This document shows, piece after piece, positions 1 through 13,439 of a stretch of 64,000 bases of DNA (its first letter is position 1; every line of letters begins with the position of its first letter). The stretch spans positions 2,294,001 to 2,358,000 of the forward strand of contig BTPP01000007.1 in NCBI GenBank assembly GCA_037102815.1, given 5' to 3'. Below the pieces are notes generated by a model. That model was not told the origin of the DNA and searched no databases. It was given only the letters and a program-made list of their open reading frames with translations. This DNA is from Neurospora intermedia. Lineage: Eukaryota > Ascomycota > Sordariomycetes > Sordariales > Sordariaceae. The translations under genes were made by a program, and so were the position numbers.

Positions 1-3000
1 TAATTTAACCGTCTAATTATAGTTATCCGCTATTAGTCTAGGGCTATTTAAACGGCGAGGAAATATTATTAATTAGCGACTTATATTACTTTTTAAAGGG
101 TATAAATAAAACGTTTACCTCTATTATAATTATTTACCTCTAGGTATTAATATAGGCGATAATTTCCAATTTACCGACTTTATATTCCTTTTAACCTATC
201 TCTTCTATAAATATTTTCTATTAATTAATTCGAATTATTAATTCTAATTGTAACGATCTAATTAACGCTTAGGTTAAATTCTTTAAATAGTGTATAATTT
301 AAAATTCTAATAGGGATAGTCCTATATTAGCGATATAAAGGACTTTAGTAGCTATTACCTTCCTATTTGTAATATTACTAAGGTTTATAATTATAAGCTT
401 AATAATAGGAAGAAAGTACATTAAATTTTTATATTTAAAGTTATCCTCAAACTTATTTTAATTCTCCGCGTAGTAAGTAATAATATAAGAATATACTATA
501 CCGATTTAGTAAGTACGGACTAATATAAATCCTACGATTGTTTAGGGGGGTTCCGCGACCTAAGTAAACCGATTAAAGTTATAATTAAAGAGGACTTTTA
601 TTAATTCGTAGGTTATAATCGATTTGAGTACTATTAATCTAATATCTTTCTAGAAGGTAAAGGAAGGTTATAATATATAAATTTACTAAATTAAAAATTA
701 GTATAGCGAATTTAAATCCTATAGGAGGGATAACTAATTACTAACCTTTTGAATAATTCTCTTTTCTTACTAATTAGAGATAGTCCTATTAATTTACGGG
801 AGGTATTATTTAATTATTTTAATCTACCCAATGCGGTACAAACGACCTATAAATTATAAAATTGTAGTAATATTCTATACAAATCCTAAGCTAATCCTAA
901 TATAATATTATATATAAATATTAAAACCTACTACGTTAATGTTAGAATTTAGAATAAGAATATTAATAATAGTATATTAATTATTCTATTCCTTAATAAT
1001 ATTCGTTTACTCCTAAGTATTTTAGTTCGATATAATTGCCTTTACTATAAAGCTTACTTTATAAAGGATTGAAAAAAGTATTTTAATGAAGTTAGTTAAC
1101 GAATTCGAGATTAAATCCGATAGGGGTAATAGAATTTACCCCTATAGGAATTAAATGTAAGATAAATAAGGTAGATATTTATATTTATATTTAAGGTTGG
1201 TTAATAATAATGAGGATGTATTCGTTCTAATAGCATAAATCGAAATACTTTTTAAAAATCTATATTTAGAGTAGTGATTTTCTATATACCTAAACGAATA
1301 TTTATATATAATCGATAGGCGGGAGGATATTAGGATTGCGGTTAAAGGAGTTATATATATACGTTAACCCGCTATTGAAGTTCAATTTTATTAGGGTATT
1401 AACCTTATTAATACCGAAATTTATAATAGTTTTGGCCGGCTTTCTACCTTGTAACGCGGTATTAAAGTCTTATACGAATATTAATTCCCTATTAGACGCT
1501 ACTTTAATTTCCTTATAATTAATTATAGTATTAAATTAAAGTAGGTCCTAAGTATATATATTTTAGGCGAGGAATTATAAGCCTCGTACTAAAATAGGGC
1601 TAAAGCCTTTTAATTAGTCCTCCGTATTAAAAGTTATAGTAATTACCTCTTCCGGTTGTTCTATAATTAATATTAAATATTTATTAATTAATATTTAAAT
1701 TCGGCCGGCGAACCGCTTACTATACACTAGGTATACTTAATATACTTCTATAGGTAGAATTCCTAAAAATAGGAAAACTACTTACCTATTAGGCAATTAG
1801 AGAAGAATATTTATACCTCTCAATAAAAAGAAAATTTACAATTCTCTTATAATAGTATTTATAATACCGGTAATAATAGTACTTTTATCGGAAATAAACC
1901 GCTAAAACCCGGGGTAAAGCACCTACTATTTATAGCCCTATTCGAATTAGATAGTATAAAGATTATTTACGACCCGTTTAGAGATATTAGTATTAAAAAT
2001 ATAGGATTCGGGTTTAACCGCCTTATAAATATTAGTAATTTCGAACCTCTTAAAATTGAAGGGTTTATTAATAGTAACTAGCAACCGTATATTATTCTAA
2101 AGTATTATAATAAAAGCTTTTATATTAATAATACTATTTAGTAATAGTATTATAAAATAGAATATTATTAATTAGCGGAGGACTTTCCTAATCTACTACT
2201 ACGCGGCGGTATCTATATTTCTTAAAAATTATACTTCGTCGGCGATAATACGTTCGAAGCGGACGTTTTTATATACGGATATATATACTTCATACTACTT
2301 ACTAATATAGGAAGTAGATTTAAAACTCTTCCAAATTAACTTTAAATTACTATTATAAATTAATATAGGAAGATAAAATAGCGCTCGTTTAAATTCTATA
2401 GGGGGATAACTACCCCTATAGGATTTAGAATAGATTTTAAATTTACTCTTTATATTTATCTAGGTTATTTACTTCGCTATTATCCGGTTTATATAAACCC
2501 TTATTATCCGTCTTATTATTATTAGAATTATATTTATTATTATTACTTATAGCTATAGCCTTGCCCTTACCCTTAGGTTTAGCCTTAACTTTACCCTTAC
2601 CTTTAATATTTAGTCTCTAAGAAATATAATTTTTAACCCTCAACCTATTTAGGAAATCGCTAATATTATATTATTCTTTATAAGTAGTAACCCAACGGCG
2701 GAAATAAGTAAATATAGTAATTAGAATAATTATTCTAATAGTATTAGATATTTTATAGTACCGGATGTATTTATTTATTAATTTATTAAAATACTTTTAA
2801 TTCAATGTCCGTTTATACTTCGGATCTATTATAGGTACTTAATTATAAGTACTAAACTATATATAAATATTTAAAGTATTGCCGAATATTTTAATTACTT
2901 TAGTAAATGTTTAAGAAATTAGTATAATTAGTATAAAAATTAAAGTTAGGTATATCTTTATAGCTTTACCCTTAGCCTCTATACGCCAAAATTCCGTAAT

Positions 3001-4736
3001 ATATAATATTACTACGCTTAGGTAGGTTATAGTCTTACCGGTTCTAACTTCGTTAATTAATATCGTACATTTAAGTAGGCTTTTTTCTAAGCGCCGAATT
3101 ATATACGTATCTAAAGAGATAAATTAGTAGGGAACGATCTAAATCCTATAGGAGAAGAAGTAGAATAGGCTAGCCCCCCCTATAGGATTTGGAAAAGGAA
3201 TTTACAATTTACCGATTAATTAGTAGGGTAGAAGGGATTTCTTCCCTTAGGTTTTAAAAGGGTTATTTATATTATCGGCTAAAGTCCAATTCGCTTATCC
3301 CTCCTTTTTAAAATATTAATATAAAACACTAAATTTATAATATTTAATATCTTTATAATTTTAAGGAGGGGTAGTAATAGTTTTTATATTAATAGGTCTA
3401 ATCCTGCCCTATAATTCTATAGCGTAATAGAGAACTATATAGTTTAAAAGTACTTCTTTAAAAGGATACTTCCTTTAAATAATATTTGCTATATTATAGT
3501 AAGCCCGGAGATTTTTCTCGGCCAACCTTTCGGTTTTACCCTCCTAGGAATTTGCTAGAAAGTTATTTAACGGAGCCGTTTCAGTACACTCCCGGGCCTA
3601 TATATATTTATCTATTATTATTTTAACGAACTCCGTATTAAACTATTCGCGTATAACGAAATTTTTAATATACTAATTAGTCCCGAAAATTTTGCTTTAT
3701 ATAAATATATTCTTAAGAGGCGCTAGAATCTTCGGAATTTCGAACCGTCCAATTTTAGTATTATAAAGGAGGCTAATAGTAGCTACTAGTAAATTACTAT
3801 CTATTTTAAGGATATTCTACCCTTTAAAATTTTTACCGAACTTAATAATCTCGGAATTAAAGTCTTTAATAATATTTTTCTTCTTATATAATTACTAGTA
3901 AATAGATAAATAAAATTAAAAATAGGCTAAATTAATTATATATTATTCTAAAGTAGGGGCGAATTATAGGAGTTTAATAATAGTAGTTTCTAATTATTTA
4001 TTAGAACCGTCGCTATTAATAATAAGAATATTATTAATATTATATAGGATCTCCTTTATAATTTGGTAGATTTCCTTTATTATATTTTATACCTTACTAT
4101 TATTAATTTTAATGTTATTTTTTATTAAGCCCGCTATATTTTGTATGCTAAATATAAAAAGCGGGGCTGGCCTAACGTTATTAGGATTATTAGTATTACC
4201 GATAGTAAATTTATAGTTCTGTCTATACTACTCGGAAAATTAAGCGAAGTATATTATAGCCTTAAACTAATCGTCGGCTAAATACTTTAATTAAGTATTT
4301 TTAGCTAATAAGTCCGTAGCCTTTGCGAATTATAGTGCGCTACCGCTTTTAATATTCGATTAAAATATACGAAGGTATATAAGCTAAATAGCGAGGGTAG
4401 TTATTTTAAAGTATATTATATTATACTTCTATACCGATTTGTCTATTTTCCCGGCGAAATCGCTATAGCGAATAGTTATAGTATAAGAAGGAATATTCTT
4501 CGCCTTTACGAAAGTTCGGAGGATATATTTATATATTTTATTATTTACTATATAGAGAATAATATTTCTCTATATTTTCTATAGGCTAACTGTAGAATTA
4601 CTTTACAATTCCTTTTTAAACTCCTAAAACGTTTTTAAATATTTTAATAGGCTAAAAATTAAAGAAATTATAATATAATTAATAATTATTTAAGGCGGGT
4701 TTAAATTATATAGGGGGTAAATAAATATTTAAAGCG

Positions 4737-4795
4737 AATTTAAATCCTATAGGGGGCGATATACTTCTATTCGAATCCCCCTATAGGATTTAAAT
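4737..4795. repeat. Best hairpin copy, perfect 19-bp arms
   Basis: The left arm at 4737-4756 ends in CCTATAGGGGG. The right arm at 4777-4795 begins CCCCCTATAGG. The arms pair over 19 bases without mismatch around a 20-base loop. Perfect pairing inside otherwise heavily mutated DNA is notable. Confidence 0.8.
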
Positions 4796-7700
4796 AAGGA
4801 TTATACTTACAATTGCAATTTAAGTATTGAATTAGAACTTTAATATTTGTATACCCTAGGATACCGGCTATATAATTTCCTAAAGGAAGAGTACTATAAT
4901 TAATCTACTAAATAATTATTTACTTTAATAATACTATACTTTCACTTTTTTTTTTTACCTACTTCTTCTAATATATATTATTTATAAATAATATTTCAAT
5001 TTTAATTTACTTAAAAATATTATTGCCCTTAATCTACTATATTATATTAAGCCCCTCTATTACTTTCTATATTTTTTGGATATTGCGTACCCTTATGTAG
5101 GGGGAATAATAATATTTAAATAAAATATTACTAGCCTATTCCTCTATAAGGGTTTTCAATTTTGAATTGCCTTTTTTATTATTTGCGATTTTATACTATT
5201 CTAGCGGTAGATAGTACAATTATTATAGGGTACTTATATTATATCTATCGAAATAAGTATTATTTACCTTAGGATTTAGGTTATACGCCGGCTTTGTAGC
5301 GTTAGTCTTTTCTAATATTATTTAAGTAAATTAGAAGAATATTTTTTACTAATTAATAAAGGGGCGGGAAATATATTTTACTTTAATTATAATTAGATTT
5401 AAATCCGATAGGGGGATAATAAATTACCTTTAATCGAAATTAGATTTAATTTCGGTAAGGATAATCCGGCGAATTGGATCTAAATTCGATAGGGGGGAAT
5501 TATAATAAATTATAAAATTAGATATAAATCCTATAAGGGTGTAAGAATAATTTATAAAACTAAATTTAAATTTAATAAGGGTAAAGAAAGTATAATTAAT
5601 TTATAAAAAGAAGGAAGGATAAATTCGTTTTAGAAAAATAGGGGTTCTTATACTTTAAGAGTATATACCTTTAAATTTAGGGTAGGTCTTAAAATTCTTA
5701 TTTAAGTTTAGAGCAGGTCTTAAAATTCTTATTTAATTATATTATCCCTTATTTACCCCTATAAAATTTAAATAAGGGTATAATAAACTTTGCTTAAACG
5801 TTCGTCGGGATTCTAAAGTACTTAATACTTATAATTACCTCTTCCTTTTTTATAGTATAGTACTAATTTTCGCCCTTTTAGCGGGTAGGCCTATACCTAC
5901 GTACGTACCCGTGGGAAGAGCCGTATACGGGGTTAGACCCGTAGTATTTAAATTACTACCCGTACTTCTAATTATTTTTAAATACTATATTTTTTCTAAT
6001 TTAACTAATTTCCTCTTTCCTATACTCGTTTAATTATAAGTAATCTATTTTAGATTAATAATAAACGCCTCCAATATAATAAATATAATACGTATATACT
6101 TTATAATTAATATATTACGATAATCCTCTAACTATTTCTATACTTCGAACTTTAGAATAACGGTAAAGAGATTTTATAATATATATATAGGTGTCTATCT
6201 ATTAAATTTATATATAAGTATATATATAAAATTTAAGGATATAAAAGCTTCTTTAGGTAAATTGAAGAGTTTAAGGATATTAGGATAGAGAATTTTAATT
6301 ATAGTAGCTATAAAATAGTCTAGTTAAGCTAAAATAAAACTAGCCTTAAATAATTTTATTAAGTAATTAAAAATAGCTTTAAACTTCTTTCTCAAGACGG
6401 GTAGTAGGAGACCTAAAGGGGGGTAATATTTATTATAATATTATAAAGGATAGATTATAATAGGAGTAATACTAAGGCATTGAACGTTAAAATCTATTAT
6501 ATAATTATATAACTCCCCTAACGTTGAGGTTGGGTACGGCCTAAACTCTTATAGTAGCTTCTTAATATATAGTTTAAAGTATAGTATATTAATAAAATTA
6601 TATATCTCTTTATATTTCTTTATAATTTTAATCCGCGCCGCTTTTTCTATACTATTTTAAATATAAAGCTATTGACGGTTATCGCCTATACTTAGGTCTT
6701 ATAGGACCTATTTAATAATTAAAGTATCTTTATCTTCTAATAATTCTTTATTAAATAAGCTTTCCTCGTCCGAAGTATTATTTCTATCCGAAGTAGAAAT
6801 ATCCCTATTTATTAAATTAAGTAATTAAATTAGTTCTTTAATTAAAGTAAAATTTAAAGTAGTATACTATAATATAATATTAATAAACGGAGGAGGCGGT
6901 ATATATTGAACTTTAAATACTAAAATAGTAAAATAGTAGTATAACCCATTATTACTAAAATATATATTAATCTCCTCCGTAGTAGGTTTATATAATTAGC
7001 TAAAATAATTAAATTAATAATAAGGGATAAAATAAATCCTTATACCGTACGTAGTAGGATCTGTACGGATAGTGCGTCCGAAGTGCTAAATTAAGTCTGT
7101 AATATTATTTAACTTTACTACGCTATATTATACTATACGCCGCATATCCGGAATATCTATACCTATACTAAGTAAAATAGTAGCGAATATTATCCGGTAC
7201 GTAGAATTAGGCCGCCTAAAATCTTCGTATATAATCCTCTAATCTATAAAATAAGTATCGGTATTATACCTACGAATTACCTTTATAGTATAAAAGGGTT
7301 TACAACCGGAGGCTATAAAATATTATAAGAGATACGACCGAATAGAGAAAAGTAATAGTTTATTATTAATATAAATAATAATTTTCAAAATATAATAGAT
7401 CTTAGGCTGGGGGTCGCTAAGCGTTATTATACTAAGGACGAATTTAAGCCGCTAATAGTCTTTAAATGTACTTAATAGAATTAATTGGAATATTATTATA
7501 ATATTAAATCGGTCGATAGAAATATAAATAATAGAAAATTTATTTAAACTATAACCCTCTAGCCGGAAACCGCTATATTTATATATATACAATTATACTT
7601 TATATATAAAGGTAGCTATATACCCGAACTAAGGAATATTGGATGGGATAGTAATCCTAATAGTATAAATATTTATAAATTATATCCGAAAAGTACGCTA

Positions 7701-7886
7701 TTAGAATATAATATATAATTCGTCTATAGTAATAAATATAATACATTAATTAAATAAAACCGTACGTAATAACTCTATAAACTTTATGTATATAATTTGT
7801 TCTAAACCGAAGAAGATATATATATAATTTCTAAACTCTAAATCTAACTAAAAGCGAAGGTACTAATATATAGTTAATATATATCT

Positions 7887-7940
7887 ATTTAAATTTAATA
7901 GGGGGAGTTTTTAAAAAATTCCCCCCATTAAATTTAAATT
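7887..7940. repeat. Hairpin copy with AT-shifted arms
   Basis: The arms at 7887-7905 and 7921-7940 carry the same G5/C5-6 runs as the other copies. Here the CCTATAGG core reads TTAATAGG on the left and the matching change is on the right, so pairing is largely kept. Spacer is about 15 bases. Confidence 0.7.
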
Positions 7941-8766
7941 AAGAGTAAATAGGTTCTTACCTTTATAATTAATTAGTCGATTAAAATAAGTCGGGTATTA
8001 GGAAATTTAATAATAATATCCCGCTGCTCTTCGTTAAATCGATTGAGCGGTATAATTTAAATAATAATTTAATCGATTAAAATAATAAATACTATTTAAA
8101 AAATAATACTCTTACTATATCCTGTACGAATAATTAAAATTATATTGCTATATCGGTAAATAATATAATAAATAGACTCAATTTAATTAAATTTTATATA
8201 ATATTAATCTAAGCCTATAAGTAACCCCTAATTTAATAAATAAATAGTAATTATATTAATAAAGTAGTATTATATACCTTTATTATTAATAAATACTGTA
8301 TAATACAATCCCTAGGCAATTTAATTTTAGAGAGTTAATTTAGGAAGTAGAAATGTATTAAACTACCGAAAGTTAGTAATATAATAAAATAATTCTATTA
8401 TTTTATTAATATTAAATCTATAGCTTTCTATTATATATACGAAATTTCGCGTATATACAATGTAAGATTGTAGAAAAATAGTATACAATCCTTCGGAATA
8501 TAATTCTATATATAATAAAAGTTACCCCTATAATATTAATAAATAATAAAAGTATTATAGAAATACAATTTAAAGTTTAGAGAAATTAATATATTATTCG
8601 TCCTATCCTTAGACAATTTGTTTAGTCGAGATTATAGTTTTTGTAGTAGTGTAATTATCGAGTATTAGTATTGAGATAGGATATTTCTTATATATATTAA
8701 GTATTTTCGTCCAAGCTGTATATAGATGTGATCCTAATGTTATACTATTTAGCCCTGTAGGTCTAA

Positions 8767-9000
8767 AACGATTGCGCTACGGGGTGGCGGGGAAGTGGAT
8801 AGGGGCTGACTAAGGTTGAACGTCTGTTATAAGAGACTAGTTTAGAATTACCGAGCTCGGATTTTATAATAATTTTAGAGCGAGTCAATTTAGAGTGCTA
8901 CTAAATAGCGCTCTTACATTTTCGACTCTGCATAGTTAAGAGTAGTCTCAGTCAGACCCACACCTCCAAAACCACCCCCACCCCACCCATTTTTGCAATA
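8767..9000. other. Less-mutated GC-richer sliver in block A
   Basis: About 230 bases have higher GC and normal CpA/TpG, including a C-rich run near 8960-8990. They contrast with the RIP-mutated DNA on both sides. The 10-mer GTAGGTCTAA stands immediately before (8757-8766) and after (9001-9010). This could be a target duplication around a late insertion, or chance. No coding potential or known family was recognised. Confidence 0.4.
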
Positions 9001-12000
9001 GTAGGTCTAAGCGGGTTTCGTATTTTTTAGCCGTCGGCTATAGAGTAATAAATACTTTTAGTAGGATTTTACTATAGTTAAAGTAATTTATTTACTATAG
9101 TTAGAGTAAATTAACCCCCGCCGTTATAATTAATTATTCGTTGAATAGACAATTCTAATACGAGACTCCAATTAGAATAAAGCATAGTAGGGTATAATAT
9201 TCGATTTAATTAATTTATTAAATTCGATAGACTATTCGTTTTACGAAACGCTACTTCCGCCTCTATACAATAACCAATCTATATTCGTACCTCATTCGCT
9301 CGACTTTACGTCCGAATTAAGCGTCCTCCTAACTATTTCTATTCTTAATTATTCTATACCTATTTCGAACCGTAATACCTCGAACCTAACTCCTACCCTT
9401 ATTCTATATATTTTATTAACTATTCCTAAAGTACTAACATAACCGTATAACCCTAATAAATTACTAATTTATAATACTAAATAGTATTAATATAACCTTT
9501 ATTCTAAGAGGGGAAACCTTAAATAATTTATTCGTAGTTAGATTAAGGTAACCCGAAGCGATAATTAGTTATTTAGAGTTTATATAAAGGAATTTATTAT
9601 ATCTTTATATAATAAAGACATATACGAAGCCCTCCTTCATTAAGGCATCGTTATACAGTTTAAGGATAAAAGTAATTCGTTCGACGTAGAGGTTTTTAAT
9701 TAAGTATTTGGGGAGGAATTAACATTTTTATTACAACGCCGACCTAAAAATACTATAAATAATAAAAAGCTTAGCTTCCGATAGTCCGAACCTATTGAAC
9801 CTAATAGTCTTTAAAATAAAAATTCTAAATTATATAATTCTAACCCTAAAATCCCCTAAATTAAAAAGCCTATTAATTTTAATTTATTTTTATTATTCGC
9901 GAAGCTTAATATTTCCTTTATAGTTGGAGGGGGGCGATACGCCCTATAATATTAAAGATTTATATAGTATTTAGTAGATTTTAAATATTATACGGTAGGG
10001 TATAATATAATTTTAATAGTGCGCCCCTTAATTGTATTTACTCCTTAAAGTATTAATATCCTATTAACGTACTTAATAACTAAAATATAAACGCTATATT
10101 CGTTATATCGAATTTACATTACTTTATATTTATATAATTTTTATAATTCTTATAAGTATTCGTACTCCCTATAAATCGGATTTCTTTCCTTAGGTTATAA
10201 GTCTTTATATATATACTAACGGTATAGCGAAGCGTATTTAGAATATATTAGCCAAATTAAATATATATATTTCGTATAATAGGATAATTACTACTATTAA
10301 AACGCTTATAATTATTGTAATAGTTAGTTCGGTTTATAAATATTCTATAATTAAACTAACGATTTTAATAAAATTTTAAATATATTATATTCGATCCTAG
10401 TTTTATTATTATTTATAATAATTATAATTATTTCAATATTATTTAAAGCCCCGGTATTAATTGAAAGGATACTATATACAACTTTACAACTTATTTATTA
10501 ATAAGTAGTTCTAATATTTCTAAACTATTCCGACTATTTTAATTCTAACTTACTATTCTATTCTAAAAGTCTTAGGTTATTCCTTCCCTCGCCCTAACGC
10601 TATATATATTCTATTTTACCATTAATTTATTTATTATAGAGAAATTGCAATCCTTATTCCTAATTATTAGTAAGTAGGATAGTCTCCTAATATATACCTT
10701 CTTTAAAATTAAGTATTATTAAATATCCCGAAGCTTTATTCTTTAGACCCTTATTATTAATAAGAATAAGGGTAAATTGGCTAGCGTTTATTGTCTCTAT
10801 AATAAATTATTCTTCGGCCTATTAGGTATAAGTTAAGAATAGTTTAGTAATAGGCTTTTTCTCATTTATAGTAATTAGAAGATAATATTATATATTTATA
10901 AAATTATTTTCATTTAATTAGAGGCGTAGGCCGTATATAATTAGAAAGAGTAGATAGTATCCGTCCTAGTATTTTTCTATATTAAATTTAATTTTATTAA
11001 TTTAATCTTTCGGTATTTTTAGTATTTTATTAAATAGAATACCTACGGTTTTAGTAGAGTTAAGAATATTAAACTACAGAAAATTAAGTTCTATTACGTA
11101 TTATAGCTTTTTTATAATATATTCTATTTTAGGATTTTTACTTTCCTAATACGGAACTTCGTTAATAGGGGGTTCCTAAATCCTAATCTCCTAAGTAGGA
11201 AAGCTATAGAAATAGTAATTATAGATATTTTTCGGGCTAATAACCCCTTTTATTTTTCTATATAGTTTAATTATATATATAATAAAATATTTATTTTAGT
11301 AAGATATATTAGTAAATACCCGGATGGTCCTAGTAATTATATAAATATATAATTCTATAGTATTTATTAATACCTATATATTGTACAGGTATTAATTATC
11401 TTTACTTATATAATTAAGTTTAATAATTATAGTATTCTCCGATAGATCGTTAATTTTCTACCCCTCTTCTTCTATAATAGAAAAAGTATAAACTATAGGC
11501 CTAAAATACTATACTTCTTGTAATTATTACGTATAAATATAATAAATCTTAAGTTATTTAAAACTATCCTAAAGTCTAAATTAATATAGTATATTATAAT
11601 TGGTAGTAAATAGAAGGAGATCGACCTAACGTTAGAGTATATTAATTACTCTTTTACTTTTAATATTAAATATAATAAGAATTCTATATATAATATTAAA
11701 TCTACTTTTATAGAGATATTTATTATCGGCCCCCTTACTATAGTTATATATAAAGTAGTTGAATTAAAATTCGGGCGGCCTAATAGAAGTAAATATACTA
11801 ACCCGTCTTTAGACGATAATATTATTAATTACATATATAATATTTATACGAATAGGTTTATAATATAGTATTATAAACTATTAGATTCTACCGACTTTAA
11901 TATACCCGACCTATAATAGGAAGGCTTATATACCCTATTTGTAAGTATATTTGAACGGTTTAATAGTAAGGAGGTGCAATTAGATTGTAGAGAGGATTAT

Positions 12001-13439
12001 AAATATTTTGGCCTCTTTAAATTTAAGGATAATGATTTTATTATAATTAAGGATATTATTAGTTATATTGTAGATTTTAGGGAGGAAAGTAATGCCGATC
12101 TTATTATATAAGGGAGGTATATAATATTCGGACACTAGCGGGGTACGAATTATTATTTATCTAAGGATATTACTATTCTTCTATATATATTTAAAAGGTA
12201 TATATTCGTTTAGCTCTAAGTAGTTATCCTTATATAGTAATCCTTTAATAATAGAATAATTTAATTAATAATTGCTTTAGGACGTATTTAGATTAATCTA
12301 CTCGTATAATTTAGGGTATTAATATATTTAGCGGGTCCTTCCGTCGTTATTTATATAAATATAGCCTATCCTTTGCGAGCCTTTTATTCTACTTACTTAA
12401 TTCGCTATAATTTATTTTAATTAATATTACTTAACTATTTAACTATTCACCCTATAATTCTAAATATTATATTAAGCGTATAGTATATTAGTAGTAATAT
12501 TTACTCTAATTAGAATTAACTTTTTAATCTATAATTAGTAACGAAGACCTATTCGATTTTAAATTATTAGCGCTATTTCGATCTTTCTAGCGCCATTTAC
12601 TATAAGACTACCTATTAATCGGCCTTATATAGTAGGTAAATTAGGACCTACCTAGAATAATTTTCCGGTCCGTTAGGTACCTTATTATTTGAACGGTAAT
12701 TAAAAATAGGGATCTACCCTAATTCAACCCACCGTCCTAATCCGGCTAGTATAATTTATTATTTAAATTATCCCCTTCCTTTATCCTCTCCTTCTTTAAT
12801 TAAACCTCTTCCTCCTTCCTCCTTCTTCTATATAATTTTTTCTTTAAAATTCCGGCCGTTTAGACGATTATAATTTAAATAAACCCCTTTCGTAGTAAAA
12901 CTCTAGCCGTTTAATAAATTATAATTAGAGTAAATATCTAGCGTAATAAAATACTATACTTCCGAAGGTTAAGAAGAGCGAAGCTAAAGGTAAAGTTAAA
13001 TTCGAAGTAGAAAACCGCAATATTACCGAGGATATATTTATAATAAACCCGGCGAATTTTTAATAATTATAAATACTATAGTATTCTAAATTTAATTAAT
13101 ATCGGGATTCGAGCAAATATTTAACCGCTTCCGGGACTAATAGTAATATAATATTAATTTAAGCGGAATATCCGGAATATATTAGGTACTACAACCTAGA
13201 CTATATATACCAAAAACTTATTACTATTATAGTACAATTAGATAAGGATATAATATTTATATAGAGAATTCTACGAAAGATCTTACCTTCGGACCCCCTC
13301 TATAAGAAAGTAGCGAAGTATTAAATATTTAATTAAACGTTAGTATACTAATTCCTTATTACTTTAGAATTATAAGGGAAGGACATAATTGTATTTCTTA
13401 ATTATAGTATTATAACTTATATATATTAGTATTTGGACT

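Larger units (their letters stand above)
705..7944. repeat. Dispersed hairpin motif family (about 12 copies)
   Basis: A short motif close to TTTAAATCCTATAGGGGG recurs near 709, 1110, 2388, 3140, 4698, 4737, 5397, 5478, 5521, 5566, 5755 and 7887. In at least five places (1110, 2388, 3136, 4737, 7887) it is followed within about 5-35 bases by its reverse complement, so a stem-loop can form. I did not see it after about 8 kb. The family is probably part of one large repeat or a set of miniature elements. Function is unknown. Confidence 0.7.

Noticed and set aside
1336-1518. 60-codon open frame in block A
   Set aside because: It starts with TTG, lies in RIP-mutated DNA and shows no domain.
8960-8992. 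C-rich run resembling a CRISPR or satellite
   Set aside because: A single short run without regular repeats or spacers; CRISPR arrays are not expected in a fungal nucleus.
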